62,441 nt of DNA from Pseudomonas endophytica (GTDB taxonomy: Bacteria; Pseudomonadota; Gammaproteobacteria; Pseudomonadales; Pseudomonadaceae): contig NZ_LLWH01000057.1 of assembly GCF_001411475.1 (NCBI RefSeq), positions 1 to 62,441 of the forward strand, written 5' to 3'. This document shows positions 30,815 through 39,819 of the stretch, piece by piece; within the stretch, counting starts at the first letter, position 1, and every line of letters starts with the position of its first letter. The translations under genes were made by a program, and so were the position numbers. The notes beneath the pieces are model-generated. The model was not told the origin of the DNA and ran no database searches. It saw nothing but the letters and a program-made list of their open reading frames with translations.

Positions 30815-31996
30815 ATGCTCGCGCAACTGCCACCGGCTTTACAGAAACTTCAACTGCCGTTACGCCTTAAGCTCTGGGATGGGAACCAGTTCGATCTAGG
30901 GCCTGAGCCCAGCGTCACGATTGTGGTCAAGGATCCGCAACTCGTCGCTGAGTTTACTCACCCCAGCCTTGACCTTCTTGGTAGCGCTTTTGTTGAAGGA
31001 AAACTTGAACTTGAGGGCTCCGTCAAAGAAGTGATTCGTGTGTGTGATGAGTTGAGCCAAGCTCTGGTGGTGGATGACGAAACTCGTCCTACGCGCATTC
31101 ACCATGACAAAGCCATCGACGCGGCGTCTATTTCCTATCATTACGACCTGTCCAACGAGTTTTACCAGCTCTGGCTTGACCGCGACATGGCCTATTCTTG
31201 TGGCTATTTTGAGACTGGCGAAGAAACTCTCGATGAAGCCCAGCAAGCCAAATTTCGCCTGCTGTGTCGCAAGCTACGCCTAAAGCCGGGTGAGTACCTA
31301 CTGGACGTTGGCTGTGGTTGGGGCGGGCTGGCGCGTTTCGCCGCGCGTGAGTTTGGGGTCAAGGTATTTGGAATTACCTTGAGTAAAGAGCAATTGGCGC
31401 TGGGTCGTGAACGGGTGAAGGCCGAAGGTCTACAAGACAAGGTCGACCTGCAATTGCTCGATTACCGCGATCTGCCACAAGACGGGCGCTTCGACAAAAT
31501 TGTCAGCGTCGGTATGTTTGAACATGTGGGGCACGCCAACCTGCGTGAATACTGCGAGATTCTTTCTAAAGCGGTACGCGAAGGCGGCTTGGTGATGAAC
31601 CACGGTATTACCGCCAAGCACACCGACGGGCGTCCAGTGGGGCGTGGAGCCGGGGATTTTATCGACCGCTATGTGTTCCCGAATGGCGAGTTGCCGCACC
31701 TCTCAATGATTACCGCTGAGATCAGTGAGGCGGGACTGGAAGTAGTCGATGTCGAAAGCTTGCGTCTGCATTACGCGCGCACGCTGGAGCATTGGAGCCA
31801 GCGTCTAGAAAACAACTTGGCGGCAGCAACCAAGATGGTCCCTGAGAAAACATTGCGTATCTGGCGTCTTTATTTGGCGGGTTGTGCTTACGCTTTTACT
31901 CACGGTTGGATCAACATTGATCAAATATTGGCGACTAAACCGCATGCCGATGGCTCAATTGAATTGCCACCGACCCGTGCAGATATTTACCGCTAA
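30815..31996 (+). CDS. Cyclopropane-fatty-acyl-phospholipid synthase family protein
   Basis: A 393-residue SAM-dependent methyltransferase expected to add a methylene bridge across phospholipid double bonds. The SAM motif LLDVGCGWGGLARFAA is at ~162-177. FYQLWLDRDMAYSCGYF and MFEHVGHANLREYCEIL are CFA-synthase family signatures. AGGAGG (30801-30806) stands 8 bp before this ATG, so I prefer it to the upstream ATG at 30788. CTATAGT (30777-30783) resembles an RpoS -10 element, fitting stationary-phase use of CFA synthases (inference). It converges on the cardiolipin synthase gene, with a shared terminator. Confidence 0.88.
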   Translation: MLAQLPPALQKLQLPLRLKLWDGNQFDLGPEPSVTIVVKDPQLVAEFTHPSLDLLGSAFVEGKLELEGSVKEVIRVCDELSQALVVDDETRPTRIHHDKAIDAASISYHYDLSNEFYQLWLDRDMAYSCGYFETGEETLDEAQQAKFRLLCRKLRLKPGEYLLDVGCGWGGLARFAAREFGVKVFGITLSKEQLALGRERVKAEGLQDKVDLQLLDYRDLPQDGRFDKIVSVGMFEHVGHANLREYCEILSKAVREGGLVMNHGITAKHTDGRPVGRGAGDFIDRYVFPNGELPHLSMITAEISEAGLEVVDVESLRLHYARTLEHWSQRLENNLAAATKMVPEKTLRIWRLYLAGCAYAFTHGWINIDQILATKPHADGSIELPPTRADIYR

Positions 31997-32017
31997 GTTG
32001 TCTTTTTGAGCGTTATT

Positions 32018-32053
32018 AAAAAACCGTGTCGTCTTAACGCCACGGTTTTTTTT
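32018..32053. terminator. Bidirectional terminator between CFA synthase and cls
   Basis: AAAAAACCGTG (32018-32028) and CACGGTTTTTTTT (32041-32053) form an 11-bp stem with a 12-nt loop, serving both convergent genes. Confidence 0.85.
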
Positions 32054-32060
32054 ATGGGTT

Positions 32061-33500
32061 TTAGAGGATAGGGGAAACCAGTCGAGCTACACGCATGCCC
32101 AGTTGCTGCAAGCGATGGGTCGACTGAATCTCTTCACTGGTGATTTCATGACCCAGCGCAAAGTCATCTAAAAGCATATGTTCCACTTCAGTCGCGAACG
32201 CTTGATCGACCGTCAACAACATGACTTCGAAGTTAAGGCGGAACGAGCGGTTATCCATGTTGGCGCTGCCAATAGCGCTGATCTCGTTGTCTACCAGTAC
32301 TGCTTTCTGATGAATAAAGCCGGGTTGATAACGGAAGACACGCACGCCCGCCCGCACCGCTTCGAAGGCATAGAGGCTTGAGGCGGCGAACACAATCTTA
32401 TGGTCTGGACGCGAAGGTATCAGGATGCGCACATCGACCCCGCGTAACACGGCGAGTCGCAAGGCTGAGAACACCGCTTCGTCGGGCACAAAGTAAGGTG
32501 ATGTAATCCACACGCGTTCATTGGCCGCGTGGATGGCTTCGACGAAAAACAGCGAGCAGGTTTCGTACGGATCGGCCGGGCCGCTGGCCATGAACTGGCA
32601 GAGCATGCCGCTCTCGGGGTAGCTCTTGGGAAGGATCAACGGCGGTAACTGCCGGGATGCCCAGTACCAATCCTCAGCGAATGATTCCTGCAAACAGGCA
32701 ACGACCGGGCCGCTGACTTCGACGTGGGTGTCGCGCCACGGCGCGAGCGGAGGTTTTTCTCCCAAGTACTCATCGCCCACGTTATGCCCGCCGACAAAAC
32801 CAAGTACGCCATCCACCACCACTACTTTTCGGTGGTTACGGAAGTTGACTTGGAAGCGGCTGATCCAGCTACCGCGTGTGGCAAAGGCATAGGTTTGAAC
32901 ACCACCAGCGCGCAGTGTCTCACTGTAACTTTTAGGCAAGGCGTGGCTGCCAATGCTGTCATACAGCACATACACCTGGACGCCTTGGGCGGCTTTTTCC
33001 AACAGCAGTGCTTGCAGCTGCTTACCGATTTTGTCGTCGTGAATGATAAAGAACTGAACCAGCACCACCTTTTCGGCCGCGCGAATGGCCTTAAAGATAG
33101 CGTCGAAAGTAGCCGTGCCATTGATCAATAAACGCACACTGTTGTTCGCCAAGCACGGCATCCGACCCAGCCGGGGCATCGCGCGTAGCGAGGTATAAGC
33201 TTTGGAGTTGCGTGCGGTGAGTGCTTCTTCAACCCAAGGGCGCCAGTTTAAATCTGAGATGGCTTCGCGCATTTCCTGATTGGCTTCACGGCGTGCCTTG
33301 ATGTAATCGTCGAAGGTACTGCGGCCAAAAATCAGATAGGGGATGAGTGTGACGTAAGGAATGAAGAACAGTGACATTGCCCAAGCAATGGCTCCTTGAG
33401 CTGTTCTGACGGTTAATATCGCGTGCACCGCAGCAATCAAGCCTAAGCTGTGGAGCAATAAAATCAGATAACCAATAACGTGCGGGCCTAAGTAATCCAT
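32061..33500 (-). CDS. cls: Cardiolipin synthase
   Basis: A 479-residue inner-membrane phospholipase-D-type enzyme that joins two phosphatidylglycerols into cardiolipin. Two N-terminal membrane segments (~8-28 and 38-58) precede two HKD catalytic motifs, [13 protein letters not shown] and [13 protein letters not shown]. The ClsA-like N-terminus and length agree with this. Its neighbour is a fatty-acyl-modifying enzyme, so both remodel membrane lipids. Monocistronic, minus strand. Confidence 0.94.
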   Translation of the reverse strand: MDYLGPHVIGYLILLLHSLGLIAAVHAILTVRTAQGAIAWAMSLFFIPYVTLIPYLIFGRSTFDDYIKARREANQEMREAISDLNWRPWVEEALTARNSKAYTSLRAMPRLGRMPCLANNSVRLLINGTATFDAIFKAIRAAEKVVLVQFFIIHDDKIGKQLQALLLEKAAQGVQVYVLYDSIGSHALPKSYSETLRAGGVQTYAFATRGSWISRFQVNFRNHRKVVVVDGVLGFVGGHNVGDEYLGEKPPLAPWRDTHVEVSGPVVACLQESFAEDWYWASRQLPPLILPKSYPESGMLCQFMASGPADPYETCSLFFVEAIHAANERVWITSPYFVPDEAVFSALRLAVLRGVDVRILIPSRPDHKIVFAASSLYAFEAVRAGVRVFRYQPGFIHQKAVLVDNEISAIGSANMDNRSFRLNFEVMLLTVDQAFATEVEHMLLDDFALGHEITSEEIQSTHRLQQLGMRVARLVSPIL

Positions 33501-33634
33501 GCGTATCCTTACTCCTCAATGTCCAACGCTCAGTACAACAGACCGTGTTCTGCTGCGAATGTCCTAATGGGTTTCGAGTGCAACACTCGCTTTCATTTGA
33601 CGTCTAACGCGGACAATTCCATAGGAGTGACTCA

Positions 33635-34153
33635 ATGAATGTTCGTCTGCTAGGGGTGTTTCTAACGTGTGGTTTGTCTATCCCAGTGGCCCAAGCTCAA
33701 GTGCTGCAACCGGGTCTTTGGGAGGTGACAACGACTAATATGCAGGTAGACGGCCAGCAACTGCCAGACCTTCAGGTAATGTTAGGCCAGTTTCAAAATA
33801 TGATGACCCCACAAATGAAAACCCAACTGGAAAGCCAAGGCATTACGTTGGGTGGCCAGGGTATTCGTGTGTGCCTTACACCCGAGCAGGTGCAGTCGGA
33901 TGATATTCCGCTGGCCGATCCTAAATCAGGGTGCAATCAGCAGATCACTGAGCGTAGTGGAAATCAGTGGAAGTTTCGCTTTAGTTGTCCAAATGCTCAG
34001 GGGGCGGGCGTGGCGACATTTGCCAGTGATCGAGAGTTCACCACAGCCGTGCTTGGTTCATTCAATGCAACGGGCGTTCAGCAAAAAGGCAGTATGGACA
34101 CGCGTGCTGTTTGGTTGGGGCAGAACTGTGGGGCCGTTAAGCCCCGATCGTAA
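33635..34153 (+). CDS. DUF3617 domain-containing periplasmic protein
   Basis: A 172-residue exported protein. MNVRLLGVFLTCGLSIPVAQA is a signal peptide cleaved at about residue 21. The mature part begins QVLQPGLWEVTTTNMQVDG, typical of DUF3617, and has paired cysteines (RVCLTPEQ, GCNQQ, FSCPNAQG) that may form disulfides. Function is unknown. GGAG (33623-33626) precedes the start. It converges on folE2; the 51-bp gap holds a long palindrome with a parS-like core. Confidence 0.85.
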   Translation: MNVRLLGVFLTCGLSIPVAQAQVLQPGLWEVTTTNMQVDGQQLPDLQVMLGQFQNMMTPQMKTQLESQGITLGGQGIRVCLTPEQVQSDDIPLADPKSGCNQQITERSGNQWKFRFSCPNAQGAGVATFASDREFTTAVLGSFNATGVQQKGSMDTRAVWLGQNCGAVKPRS

Positions 34154-34154
34154 T

Positions 34155-34200
34155 ATGAGTTGCCGCGCAGCGTGTTCCACGTGGAGCGCGGCAATCTCAT
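34155..34200. terminator. Long inverted repeat with parS-like loop between convergent genes
   Basis: ATGAGTTGCCGCGC (34155-34168) pairs with GCGCGGCAATCTCAT (34186-34200) over 14 bp with one bulge. The loop contains most of the parS-like sequence. It lies between two convergent stops, so a termination role is plausible, but no T run follows. Confidence 0.55.
34173..34188. other. parS-like ParB-binding site 1
   Basis: TGTTCCACGTGGAGCG matches 14 of 16 bases of the Pseudomonas parS consensus TGTTCCACGTGGAACA. It is intergenic, in the loop of a palindrome, about 18 kb from parB and 29 kb from oriC. Confidence 0.7.
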
Positions 34201-34204
34201 CGAC

Positions 34205-35101
34205 TTAGCGCGCTCCCCACTGCCAGTGACTTTCTGCAACCGCATCATGGCTGTGCAAACTTTCAGCGTGGATGACCTTCACCCTAAAACCTCTCACCTC
34301 CTGCACCCTCTTTAGCGCCCTATTTAAGCGGCGTGCTGCGTCTTCGCAAAACATCAAATTCTGCCCATTGGCTAATGCGAAGGCTTGCTCGTCTGCGCGT
34401 TTCACCGCGGTCTGCACGGCTGTGCCCAAAGCCCGCTCCGCCTCATCAATGATCAATTCGATCGGCAATGAAGGTGCATCGTTACTCAGCACCGTCTGCA
34501 AGCTCGCAGTGCTTCGTTGGCTGTGGGGCGTCGCAACTATGCCTTGAGAACTGCCCAACCACGTCAACACCTCATCGTGCTTTAGCGGCTTATTGGCAAA
34601 GTCACTCACGAATTGCTGCTGAATAAGTTGCCGAGCTAAGGCGGCCGAACAAGGGCAGGTGGACGAATAGTTAACCTCTATTTTTAGTTCCACGTGGAAC
34701 ATTCCGTTTTTCAGGGATGCATTGATGCTCACCGGGTAGGTCTTCCAGCCGCTCAATGGGCTGACCAGTGCCGGCCGTTTTAGCAACACTTGGGTATGAA
34801 TACTCAGATAAGCACAGAGCGATAAGTCATCGTGACTGTCTAGAAACTGCTGCAAAATTTTTTTCAAAAGTAGCGGGTTCAGGTCCTGTGACTCCAGCTT
34901 TTCGAGCGCCAAATATAGTCGTGACATATGAATGCCTCGTGCTTCTGCGTCGTCCAGGCTGACACCTGCGTCGGCTGTTGCAGTGAGTCTTTGACCTTGG
35001 ATCACAATCGGAAGAGCAATGCCGCACATGCCGACCCATTCCAGTGGAATAGCATGTCGGGCATTTTGCGCAGCGATGTCGGGGAGGGATAGAGCATTCA
35101 T
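34205..35101 (-). CDS. folE2: GTP cyclohydrolase FolE2 (type IB)
   Basis: A 298-residue enzyme that opens GTP to dihydroneopterin triphosphate for folate synthesis. FolE2 does not need zinc and replaces FolE when zinc is scarce. The conserved metal-ligand cysteine is in NYSSTCPCSAALARQLIQQQF. I take the ATG at 35101 (MNALSLPDIAAQ), as the upstream extension has no homologous look. It is divergent from zigA, with two Zur-like boxes in the shared 146-bp promoter region. A near-perfect parS lies inside the gene (34686-34701) and encodes MFHVEL. Confidence 0.93.
   Translation of the reverse strand: MNALSLPDIAAQNARHAIPLEWVGMCGIALPIVIQGQRLTATADAGVSLDDAEARGIHMSRLYLALEKLESQDLNPLLLKKILQQFLDSHDDLSLCAYLSIHTQVLLKRPALVSPLSGWKTYPVSINASLKNGMFHVELKIEVNYSSTCPCSAALARQLIQQQFVSDFANKPLKHDEVLTWLGSSQGIVATPHSQRSTASLQTVLSNDAPSLPIELIIDEAERALGTAVQTAVKRADEQAFALANGQNLMFCEDAARRLNRALKRVQEVRGFRVKVIHAESLHSHDAVAESHWQWGAR
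34686..34701. other. parS-like ParB-binding site 2, inside folE2
   Basis: AGTTCCACGTGGAACA matches 15 of 16 bases of the Pseudomonas parS consensus and contains a perfect 14-bp palindrome GTTCCACGTGGAAC. It lies 513 bp from the first site. Confidence 0.85.
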
Positions 35102-35130
35102 AAGGATCTTCCATCGAGGGAGCAGGCTGG

Positions 35131-35145
35131 TGTTACAAGATAACA
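35131..35145. promoter_or_regulatory. Zur-like box A (folE2 side)
   Basis: TGTTACAAGATAACA matches 13 of 15 positions of the Zur core TGTTATAATATAACA and keeps the TGTTA...TAACA inverted halves. It lies 30 bp upstream of folE2, between two zinc-starvation genes. Confidence 0.7.
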
Positions 35146-35161
35146 AAATGATGGATTGTAT

Positions 35162-35176
35162 TGTTATAATGTATCA
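35162..35176. promoter_or_regulatory. Zur-like box B (zigA side)
   Basis: TGTTATAATGTATCA matches 13 of 15 positions of the Zur core. Its centre is 31 bp, three helical turns, from that of box A. It lies 71 bp upstream of the zigA start. Confidence 0.68.
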
Positions 35177-35247
35177 TTGTTGGCAGGCCCAAACAGGGCA
35201 GCCAACAAGCGGGCGCTTTGACCTGCCAACCCGGATGAGGAACTTCT

Positions 35248-36456
35248 ATGCGTAAACGTCTACCAGTGACCGTGTTATCTGGTTTTCTCGGTGCAGGGAA
35301 AAGCACCCTGCTGAATTACATTTTGCGTAACCGTGATGATTTGCGCGTGGCGGTAATCGTCAACGACATGAGTGAGATCAACATTGACGGTGGCGAGGTT
35401 CAGCGGGACGTCAGTTTGAATCGTGCTGAAGAAAAATTGGTGGAAATGAGCAACGGCTGCATTTGCTGCACGTTGCGCGAAGACTTACTGGAAGAAGTGA
35501 GCAAGCTGGCCAATGATGGCCGCTTTGATTATTTATTGATCGAATCAACGGGGATTTCAGAGCCGTTACCCGTGGCAGAAACCTTCACCTTTCGCGATGA
35601 TTCTGGCCAAAGTTTGGCCGATATCGCTCGCCTAGACACGATGGTTACAGTGGTTGATGGTGTTAATTTCTTACAGGACTACCAAGCAGCAGAAAGTCTG
35701 TCTTCGCGGGGGGAGACGTTGGGTGAGGACGATGAGCGCTCAATCACCGATTTGCTGATTGAGCAAATTGAGTTTGCTGACGTTATTTTGATCAGCAAAA
35801 TTGACCTCATTAGCAGCGTTGAACGGCAGGAGTTAATCGCCATTCTTGAGCGTTTGAATGCTCAGGCCGAAATCATCCCCATGGTGATGGGCGAGGTGCC
35901 TCTGGGCAAAATTCTCCATACAGGCCGTTTTGACTTTGAACGGGCGGCCCAAGCGCCGGGTTGGCTGCAAGCATTGCGCGGTGGGCACGTCCCCGAAACC
36001 GAAGAGTACGGTATTGCTTCTACGGCCTATCGAGCGCGTCGCCCATTCCATCCCGAGCGTTTTTATAACTTCGTTGACCGCCCTTGGACCAACGGTAAAT
36101 TACTGCGCTCCAAGGGTTTTTTCTGGTTGGCCAGCAAGTATCAAGAAGCAGGCAGTTGGTCGCAGGCGGGTGGCTTAATGCGTTATGGCTTCGCCGGGCG
36201 TTGGTGGCGTTTTGTACCCCGTGATCAATGGCCGCAAGACGCAGAAACCAAGGCTGAAATTCTTAAAAAATGGCTGCCAGACACCGCAGATTGCCGTCAA
36301 GAACTGGTGTTTATCGGCCAGCACATCGACTTTGCTCTGCTTTCAGCTGAACTTGATGCTTGCTTGCTCACTGACCAAGAAATGGCTTTAGGCGCAGAGG
36401 GTTGGCAGCAACTGAATGATCCTTTCGGCGACTGGTATGAAGAGGTGGCGGCATGA
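35248..36456 (+). CDS. zigA: Zinc-scarcity GTPase metallochaperone (COG0523, ZigA-like)
   Basis: A 402-residue G3E-family GTPase. Walker A GFLGAGKST is at ~12-20. The metal-binding CxCC motif is in SNGCICCTLREDLL (~70-83), with Walker B ESTGISEPLPVAE. The C-terminal CobW-C domain begins around residue 260 (RPFHPERFYNFVDRPW). Family members are thought to deliver zinc to client enzymes during starvation. The upstream Zur-like boxes and divergent folE2 agree. It overlaps the next gene by 4 bp (ATGA). The exact client is unknown. Confidence 0.88.
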   Translation: MRKRLPVTVLSGFLGAGKSTLLNYILRNRDDLRVAVIVNDMSEINIDGGEVQRDVSLNRAEEKLVEMSNGCICCTLREDLLEEVSKLANDGRFDYLLIESTGISEPLPVAETFTFRDDSGQSLADIARLDTMVTVVDGVNFLQDYQAAESLSSRGETLGEDDERSITDLLIEQIEFADVILISKIDLISSVERQELIAILERLNAQAEIIPMVMGEVPLGKILHTGRFDFERAAQAPGWLQALRGGHVPETEEYGIASTAYRARRPFHPERFYNFVDRPWTNGKLLRSKGFFWLASKYQEAGSWSQAGGLMRYGFAGRWWRFVPRDQWPQDAETKAEILKKWLPDTADCRQELVFIGQHIDFALLSAELDACLLTDQEMALGAEGWQQLNDPFGDWYEEVAA

Positions 36457-37103
36457 GTCAGCTTGCGCGCACGGCACTGCCGTTGGTGGGTCATATCTGT
36501 GGGCAAGCGCCGCAAGTCATGGCCCGGATAGTGGGTGATGACGTCAATTTGGTCATTTGGCAGCGACAACTACCGGTGCACATCAGCCATTTTGCGGCGT
36601 TATTGCTCTCGCTCGGCGAGCCGTTGGCCGAATCGTTGGTGCTTGAGCTGGCCGATGAAGCCGCTCAACCCAACCTCAACGGTTTGGCTTCACGGTTCAA
36701 CGATCTAGATGGCTATGAGGGCTTTATTGCTGATATTTCGTGGTTGGTTAGCGCTTATGCGTGCTTACTCGGTGCGAAACGCGTTGGACTGCGTCTCAGA
36801 GCCTTAGAGAAGGCTATGTGCCCGCGGTTTCATGTCGATCACGTGCCTGTAAGACTTATTACTACTTATGCAGGGCAAGGAAGTCAGTGGTTGAAGGAAG
36901 GCGTAATGGAGCGTCGCCAATTAGGCCAAGAGCATGCAGAGCCTACAAATCCTTCTTACATTGATCAGATCAAGGCCGGTGAGGTGGCGTTGCTCAAGGG
37001 CGAGAAATGGCAAGGCAACGAAGGTGCGGGGTTGATTCATCGTTCTCCTGCCTTGGCAGAGGGGGAACGACGACTGATTTTGACCCTGGATTGGTTAGCC
37101 TGA
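36453..37103 (+). CDS. DUF1826 domain-containing protein
   Basis: A 216-residue protein of the DUF1826 family, commonly encoded beside COG0523 GTPases. It contains CPRFHVDHVPVRLITTYAGQGSQWL, with a Cys and two His that could bind metal, and a C-terminal segment KGEKWQGNEGAGLIHRSPA resembling a 2-oxoglutarate-oxygenase-like fold. The function is not established. It is translationally coupled to zigA by a 4-bp overlap and followed 37 bp later by a second CobW-type GTPase, so it belongs to the zinc-scarcity operon. Confidence 0.82.
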   Translation: MSQLARTALPLVGHICGQAPQVMARIVGDDVNLVIWQRQLPVHISHFAALLLSLGEPLAESLVLELADEAAQPNLNGLASRFNDLDGYEGFIADISWLVSAYACLLGAKRVGLRLRALEKAMCPRFHVDHVPVRLITTYAGQGSQWLKEGVMERRQLGQEHAEPTNPSYIDQIKAGEVALLKGEKWQGNEGAGLIHRSPALAEGERRLILTLDWLA

Positions 37104-37140
37104 GGCATATTGCGTCTCTCGATCAAAACAGAAGCTGGCG

Positions 37141-38130
37141 ATGATGTTGCAGAACATTCCTACCCATGTAATTGCCGGGCCTTTAGGCGCCGGCAAAACC
37201 AGTCTGATTCAGCACCTGATGACACAAAAGCCCGATCACGAACGTTGGGCCGTACTGGTCAATGAGTTTGGTCAAATCGGGCTAGATGCGGCGCTGATGA
37301 GTGCAAGTGGGAGCGCCATCGCCATTGCTGAGGTGGCAGGAGGGTGTGTGTGTTGCGTCAACGGAGCGCCTTTTCAGATCGGTTTGAGCCGGTTGCTGCG
37401 CAAGGCCCGACCCGATCGTTTATTTATCGAGCCTTCGGGTTTGGGGCACCCTGCGCAAATAATAAAACAACTCAGTGAAGCCCCTTGGCTGGGGGTTTTG
37501 GCGTTGCAGCCCTGCGTTATGGTGCTCGATGCACATGCCTTGGCTCAGGGCAGAACGCTGCCCGAAACCCAGCAAATAGCCTTGGAAAGTGCCGGTTTAC
37601 TGGTCATGAATAAATCTAATAGTGTGCCAAATGAGCAACGTGAGCAGATTGCATACGGCCTTCCAAAGTGCCCGATTTTATGGGTTGAGCAGGGCCAAAT
37701 CCCTTTAAAAGCGCTGCCTTCAGCCGATATGAATAATATTCATCCTGTGGATAACTCTTTGATTTATAAGGATTTTAATGAAATACACAGTCTTTTTAGC
37801 GACCCGTCTAAGCCAATCCAAATGGCTCAACTCCGGCCAGAAGGCTGGAGCGTCGGTTGGCGTTGGCATGCCTCGCGGCAATTTGATCTGAGTCGGCTGC
37901 AGCAGTGGTTAAACACCCTGAATTGGCAGCGCGCCAAGCTGGTTGTCAGTACGGCAGAGGGCTGGTTCTCGAGTAATTCTGTGGATAACTCTTTGGAGCA
38001 CTGGAAATTCAGTGAGTGGCGCCAAGATTCGCGCATTGAACTGATCTTTGCTCATCAGCAAGACCTGAGCTCACTCCGCGCTGGGCTGGAGAGCTGCTTA
38101 ATGAAGGGCGTTTTTAGGGGGGCAGAATGA
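37141..38130 (+). CDS. CobW-like GTP-binding protein (COG0523), second copy
   Basis: A 329-residue G3E GTPase with Walker A GPLGAGKTS (~13-21), CxCC motif EVAGGCVCCVNG and IEPSGLGHPAQI. It is shorter than ZigA, with a reduced C-terminal domain. It is third in the Zur-controlled operon, so a zinc chaperone or storage-release role is likely, but cobalt or another metal cannot be excluded. Two exact DnaA boxes fall in the coding region (37746-37754 and 37980-37988, minus), each written as a VDNSL peptide. A third lies just downstream (38264-38272). Confidence 0.82.
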   Translation: MMLQNIPTHVIAGPLGAGKTSLIQHLMTQKPDHERWAVLVNEFGQIGLDAALMSASGSAIAIAEVAGGCVCCVNGAPFQIGLSRLLRKARPDRLFIEPSGLGHPAQIIKQLSEAPWLGVLALQPCVMVLDAHALAQGRTLPETQQIALESAGLLVMNKSNSVPNEQREQIAYGLPKCPILWVEQGQIPLKALPSADMNNIHPVDNSLIYKDFNEIHSLFSDPSKPIQMAQLRPEGWSVGWRWHASRQFDLSRLQQWLNTLNWQRAKLVVSTAEGWFSSNSVDNSLEHWKFSEWRQDSRIELIFAHQQDLSSLRAGLESCLMKGVFRGAE

Positions 38131-38309
38131 GGGAAGTGCTCTTGTAAGGCTGTATTTACAGTGGTTTTGTACTGGTAAAATTGTCCTACAATTAAAGCTG
38201 TTCGTAGGAAATATTCCTAGTGTGATCCCTTGCGAAGGCTCTATATCAAGGGTTTTAGAGGAGTTATCCACAGCTCAATAGAGGCTAAGAACCCCGATAA
38301 CTCTGCTCG

Positions 38310-38717
38310 TCAGTGGCGAGTCTTGCTGTGTTCCTGCCGCCATTGGCTGAGTTCAATCACCTGAGCGCTGTGTACAACGTCTGGTTGGGCTTGCGCCTCG
38401 GGTTTGACCGGGTAGGGCGGTAAGTCGATTTTGGCGCTGTGGGCTCCAAATTGAGTGATGGTGCCGGTATGACGTTGATCACCGGTGACGGTGAATTCGA
38501 AGTTATACACACGGGCCAAGCGCTTGTGACCGTTGGCATCAGCGATGAAGCCGATTTTTTTAAGCGCCACATTGTCATCCAGTAACTCAATGTCGAGTTT
38601 TCGGCAGTGTTGCTTGACCCGGCCTAGCGCACGCTCACGCAGCCCGTGGTTATGCCACAGCCAAGCGGCGCCGGTTGCCAACAGCATCAGCACAAACATA
38701 TTTCCCAGGGTCAGCAT
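38310..38717 (-). CDS. DUF3301 domain-containing protein
   Basis: A 135-residue protein with one N-terminal membrane segment (MLTLGNMFVLMLLATGAAWLW). It also has the DUF3301 core HGLRERALGRVKQHCRKLDIELLDDNVALKKIGF, ending in a charged tail. It is probably anchored in the inner membrane with its body in the cytoplasm. Function is unknown. It is a monocistronic minus-strand gene, convergent with the CobW operon and divergent from pdxY. Confidence 0.82.
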   Translation of the reverse strand: MLTLGNMFVLMLLATGAAWLWHNHGLRERALGRVKQHCRKLDIELLDDNVALKKIGFIADANGHKRLARVYNFEFTVTGDQRHTGTITQFGAHSAKIDLPPYPVKPEAQAQPDVVHSAQVIELSQWRQEHSKTRH

Positions 38718-38830
38718 TCGGTGTGCTCCAACAAATTAGGTTCAGCTTAACTGTGTCTTCAGCCTGTCGTACAGGTTGTGTTTAGCCGCATACTGCGTGC
38801 CTTGAATCCACTTGCAGTCTGGAATCCGGC

Positions 38831-39703
38831 ATGAAACGTACACCTCACTTACTCGCCATCCAATCCCACGTGGTTTTCGGCCATGCCGGCAACAGCGCAG
38901 CCGTGTTTCCTATGCAGCGTGTCGGGGTAAATGTTTGGCCGTTGAACACGGTGCAGTTCTCCAACCACACTCAGTATGGTCAGTGGGCGGGAGAAGTGTT
39001 GGCTCCTGAGCAAATTCCTGCGCTGGTTGAGGGGATAGCGGCGATTGGCGAGTTGGGTCATTGCGATGCCGTACTGTCCGGCTACTTAGGCAGTGCCGCC
39101 CAAGGGCGGGCGATTCTGCGGGGTGTGGCGCGCATTAAGGCCACCAACCCGAACGCGCTTTATCTCTGTGACCCGGTCATGGGGCATCCAGAGAAGGGTT
39201 GTATCGTGCCGCAAGAGGTCAGTGATTTTCTGCTCGACGAAGCGGCAGCCGTCGCTGATTTCTTGTGCCCTAACCAGTTGGAGCTGGACAGCTTTTGTGG
39301 CCGCCAGCCGCAATCGCTCTTAGATTGCCTAGCGATGGCGCGCAGCCTGTTGGCGCGTGGTCCAAAAGCTGTGTTGGTGAAGCATTTGTCTTATCCGGGT
39401 AAGCCAGCAGAGAGTTTTGAAATGCTGCTGGTGACCGGCAACGGCAACTGGCACCTGCGTCGGCCATTGTTGGCCTTCCCGCGTCAGCCTGTGGGCGTGG
39501 GCGATCTGACGTCTGGATTGTTCCTAGCACGTGTGCTGCTCGGTGACAGCCTGGTGGCGGCGTTTGAGTTCACGGCATCAGCGGTGCATGAAGTACTGCT
39601 CGAAACCCAAGCTTGCAGCAGCTATGAGTTGCAGTTGGTGCGTGCACAAGATCGTATTGCTCACCCGCGAGTGCGCTTTGAGGCTGTGCCTATCAATATG
39701 TGA
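38831..39703 (+). CDS. pdxY: Pyridoxal kinase PdxY
   Basis: A 290-residue ribokinase-fold enzyme phosphorylating pyridoxal to PLP. The N-terminus [40 protein letters not shown] is characteristic. The ATP/anion-hole motif near the end is [16 protein letters not shown]. Start ATG at 38831. It stands alone between DUF3301 and a REP element. The PLP-dependent MocR regulator at 58.6 kb is distant, with no visible link. Confidence 0.93.
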   Translation: MKRTPHLLAIQSHVVFGHAGNSAAVFPMQRVGVNVWPLNTVQFSNHTQYGQWAGEVLAPEQIPALVEGIAAIGELGHCDAVLSGYLGSAAQGRAILRGVARIKATNPNALYLCDPVMGHPEKGCIVPQEVSDFLLDEAAAVADFLCPNQLELDSFCGRQPQSLLDCLAMARSLLARGPKAVLVKHLSYPGKPAESFEMLLVTGNGNWHLRRPLLAFPRQPVGVGDLTSGLFLARVLLGDSLVAAFEFTASAVHEVLLETQACSSYELQLVRAQDRIAHPRVRFEAVPINM

Positions 39704-39723
39704 GCTGGTTACCCCTGAATACC

Positions 39724-39793
39724 CTGTAGGAACAGCCGAAGGCTGCGATCTTTTTTTAAAATCAAAAGATCGCGAGCAAGCTCGCTCCTACAG
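39724..39793. repeat. REP element pair (mixed type)
   Basis: The left arm CTGTAGGAACAGCCGAAGGC...GCGATC is of the CAGCC type. The right arm GATCGCGAGCAAGCTCGCTC + CTACAG is of the GAGCAAGCTCG type. They are joined by a T-run/A-rich centre, and the outer ends CTGTAGGA / TCCTACAG are inverted copies. Confidence 0.75.
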
Positions 39794-39819
39794 GATCAGA
39801 TATCTAGGCGGGGGTATTT

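Noticed and set aside
38864..38880. CCCACGTGGTTTT in pdxY considered as parS
   Set aside because: Only the CACGTGG centre matches; both flanks differ from the consensus.
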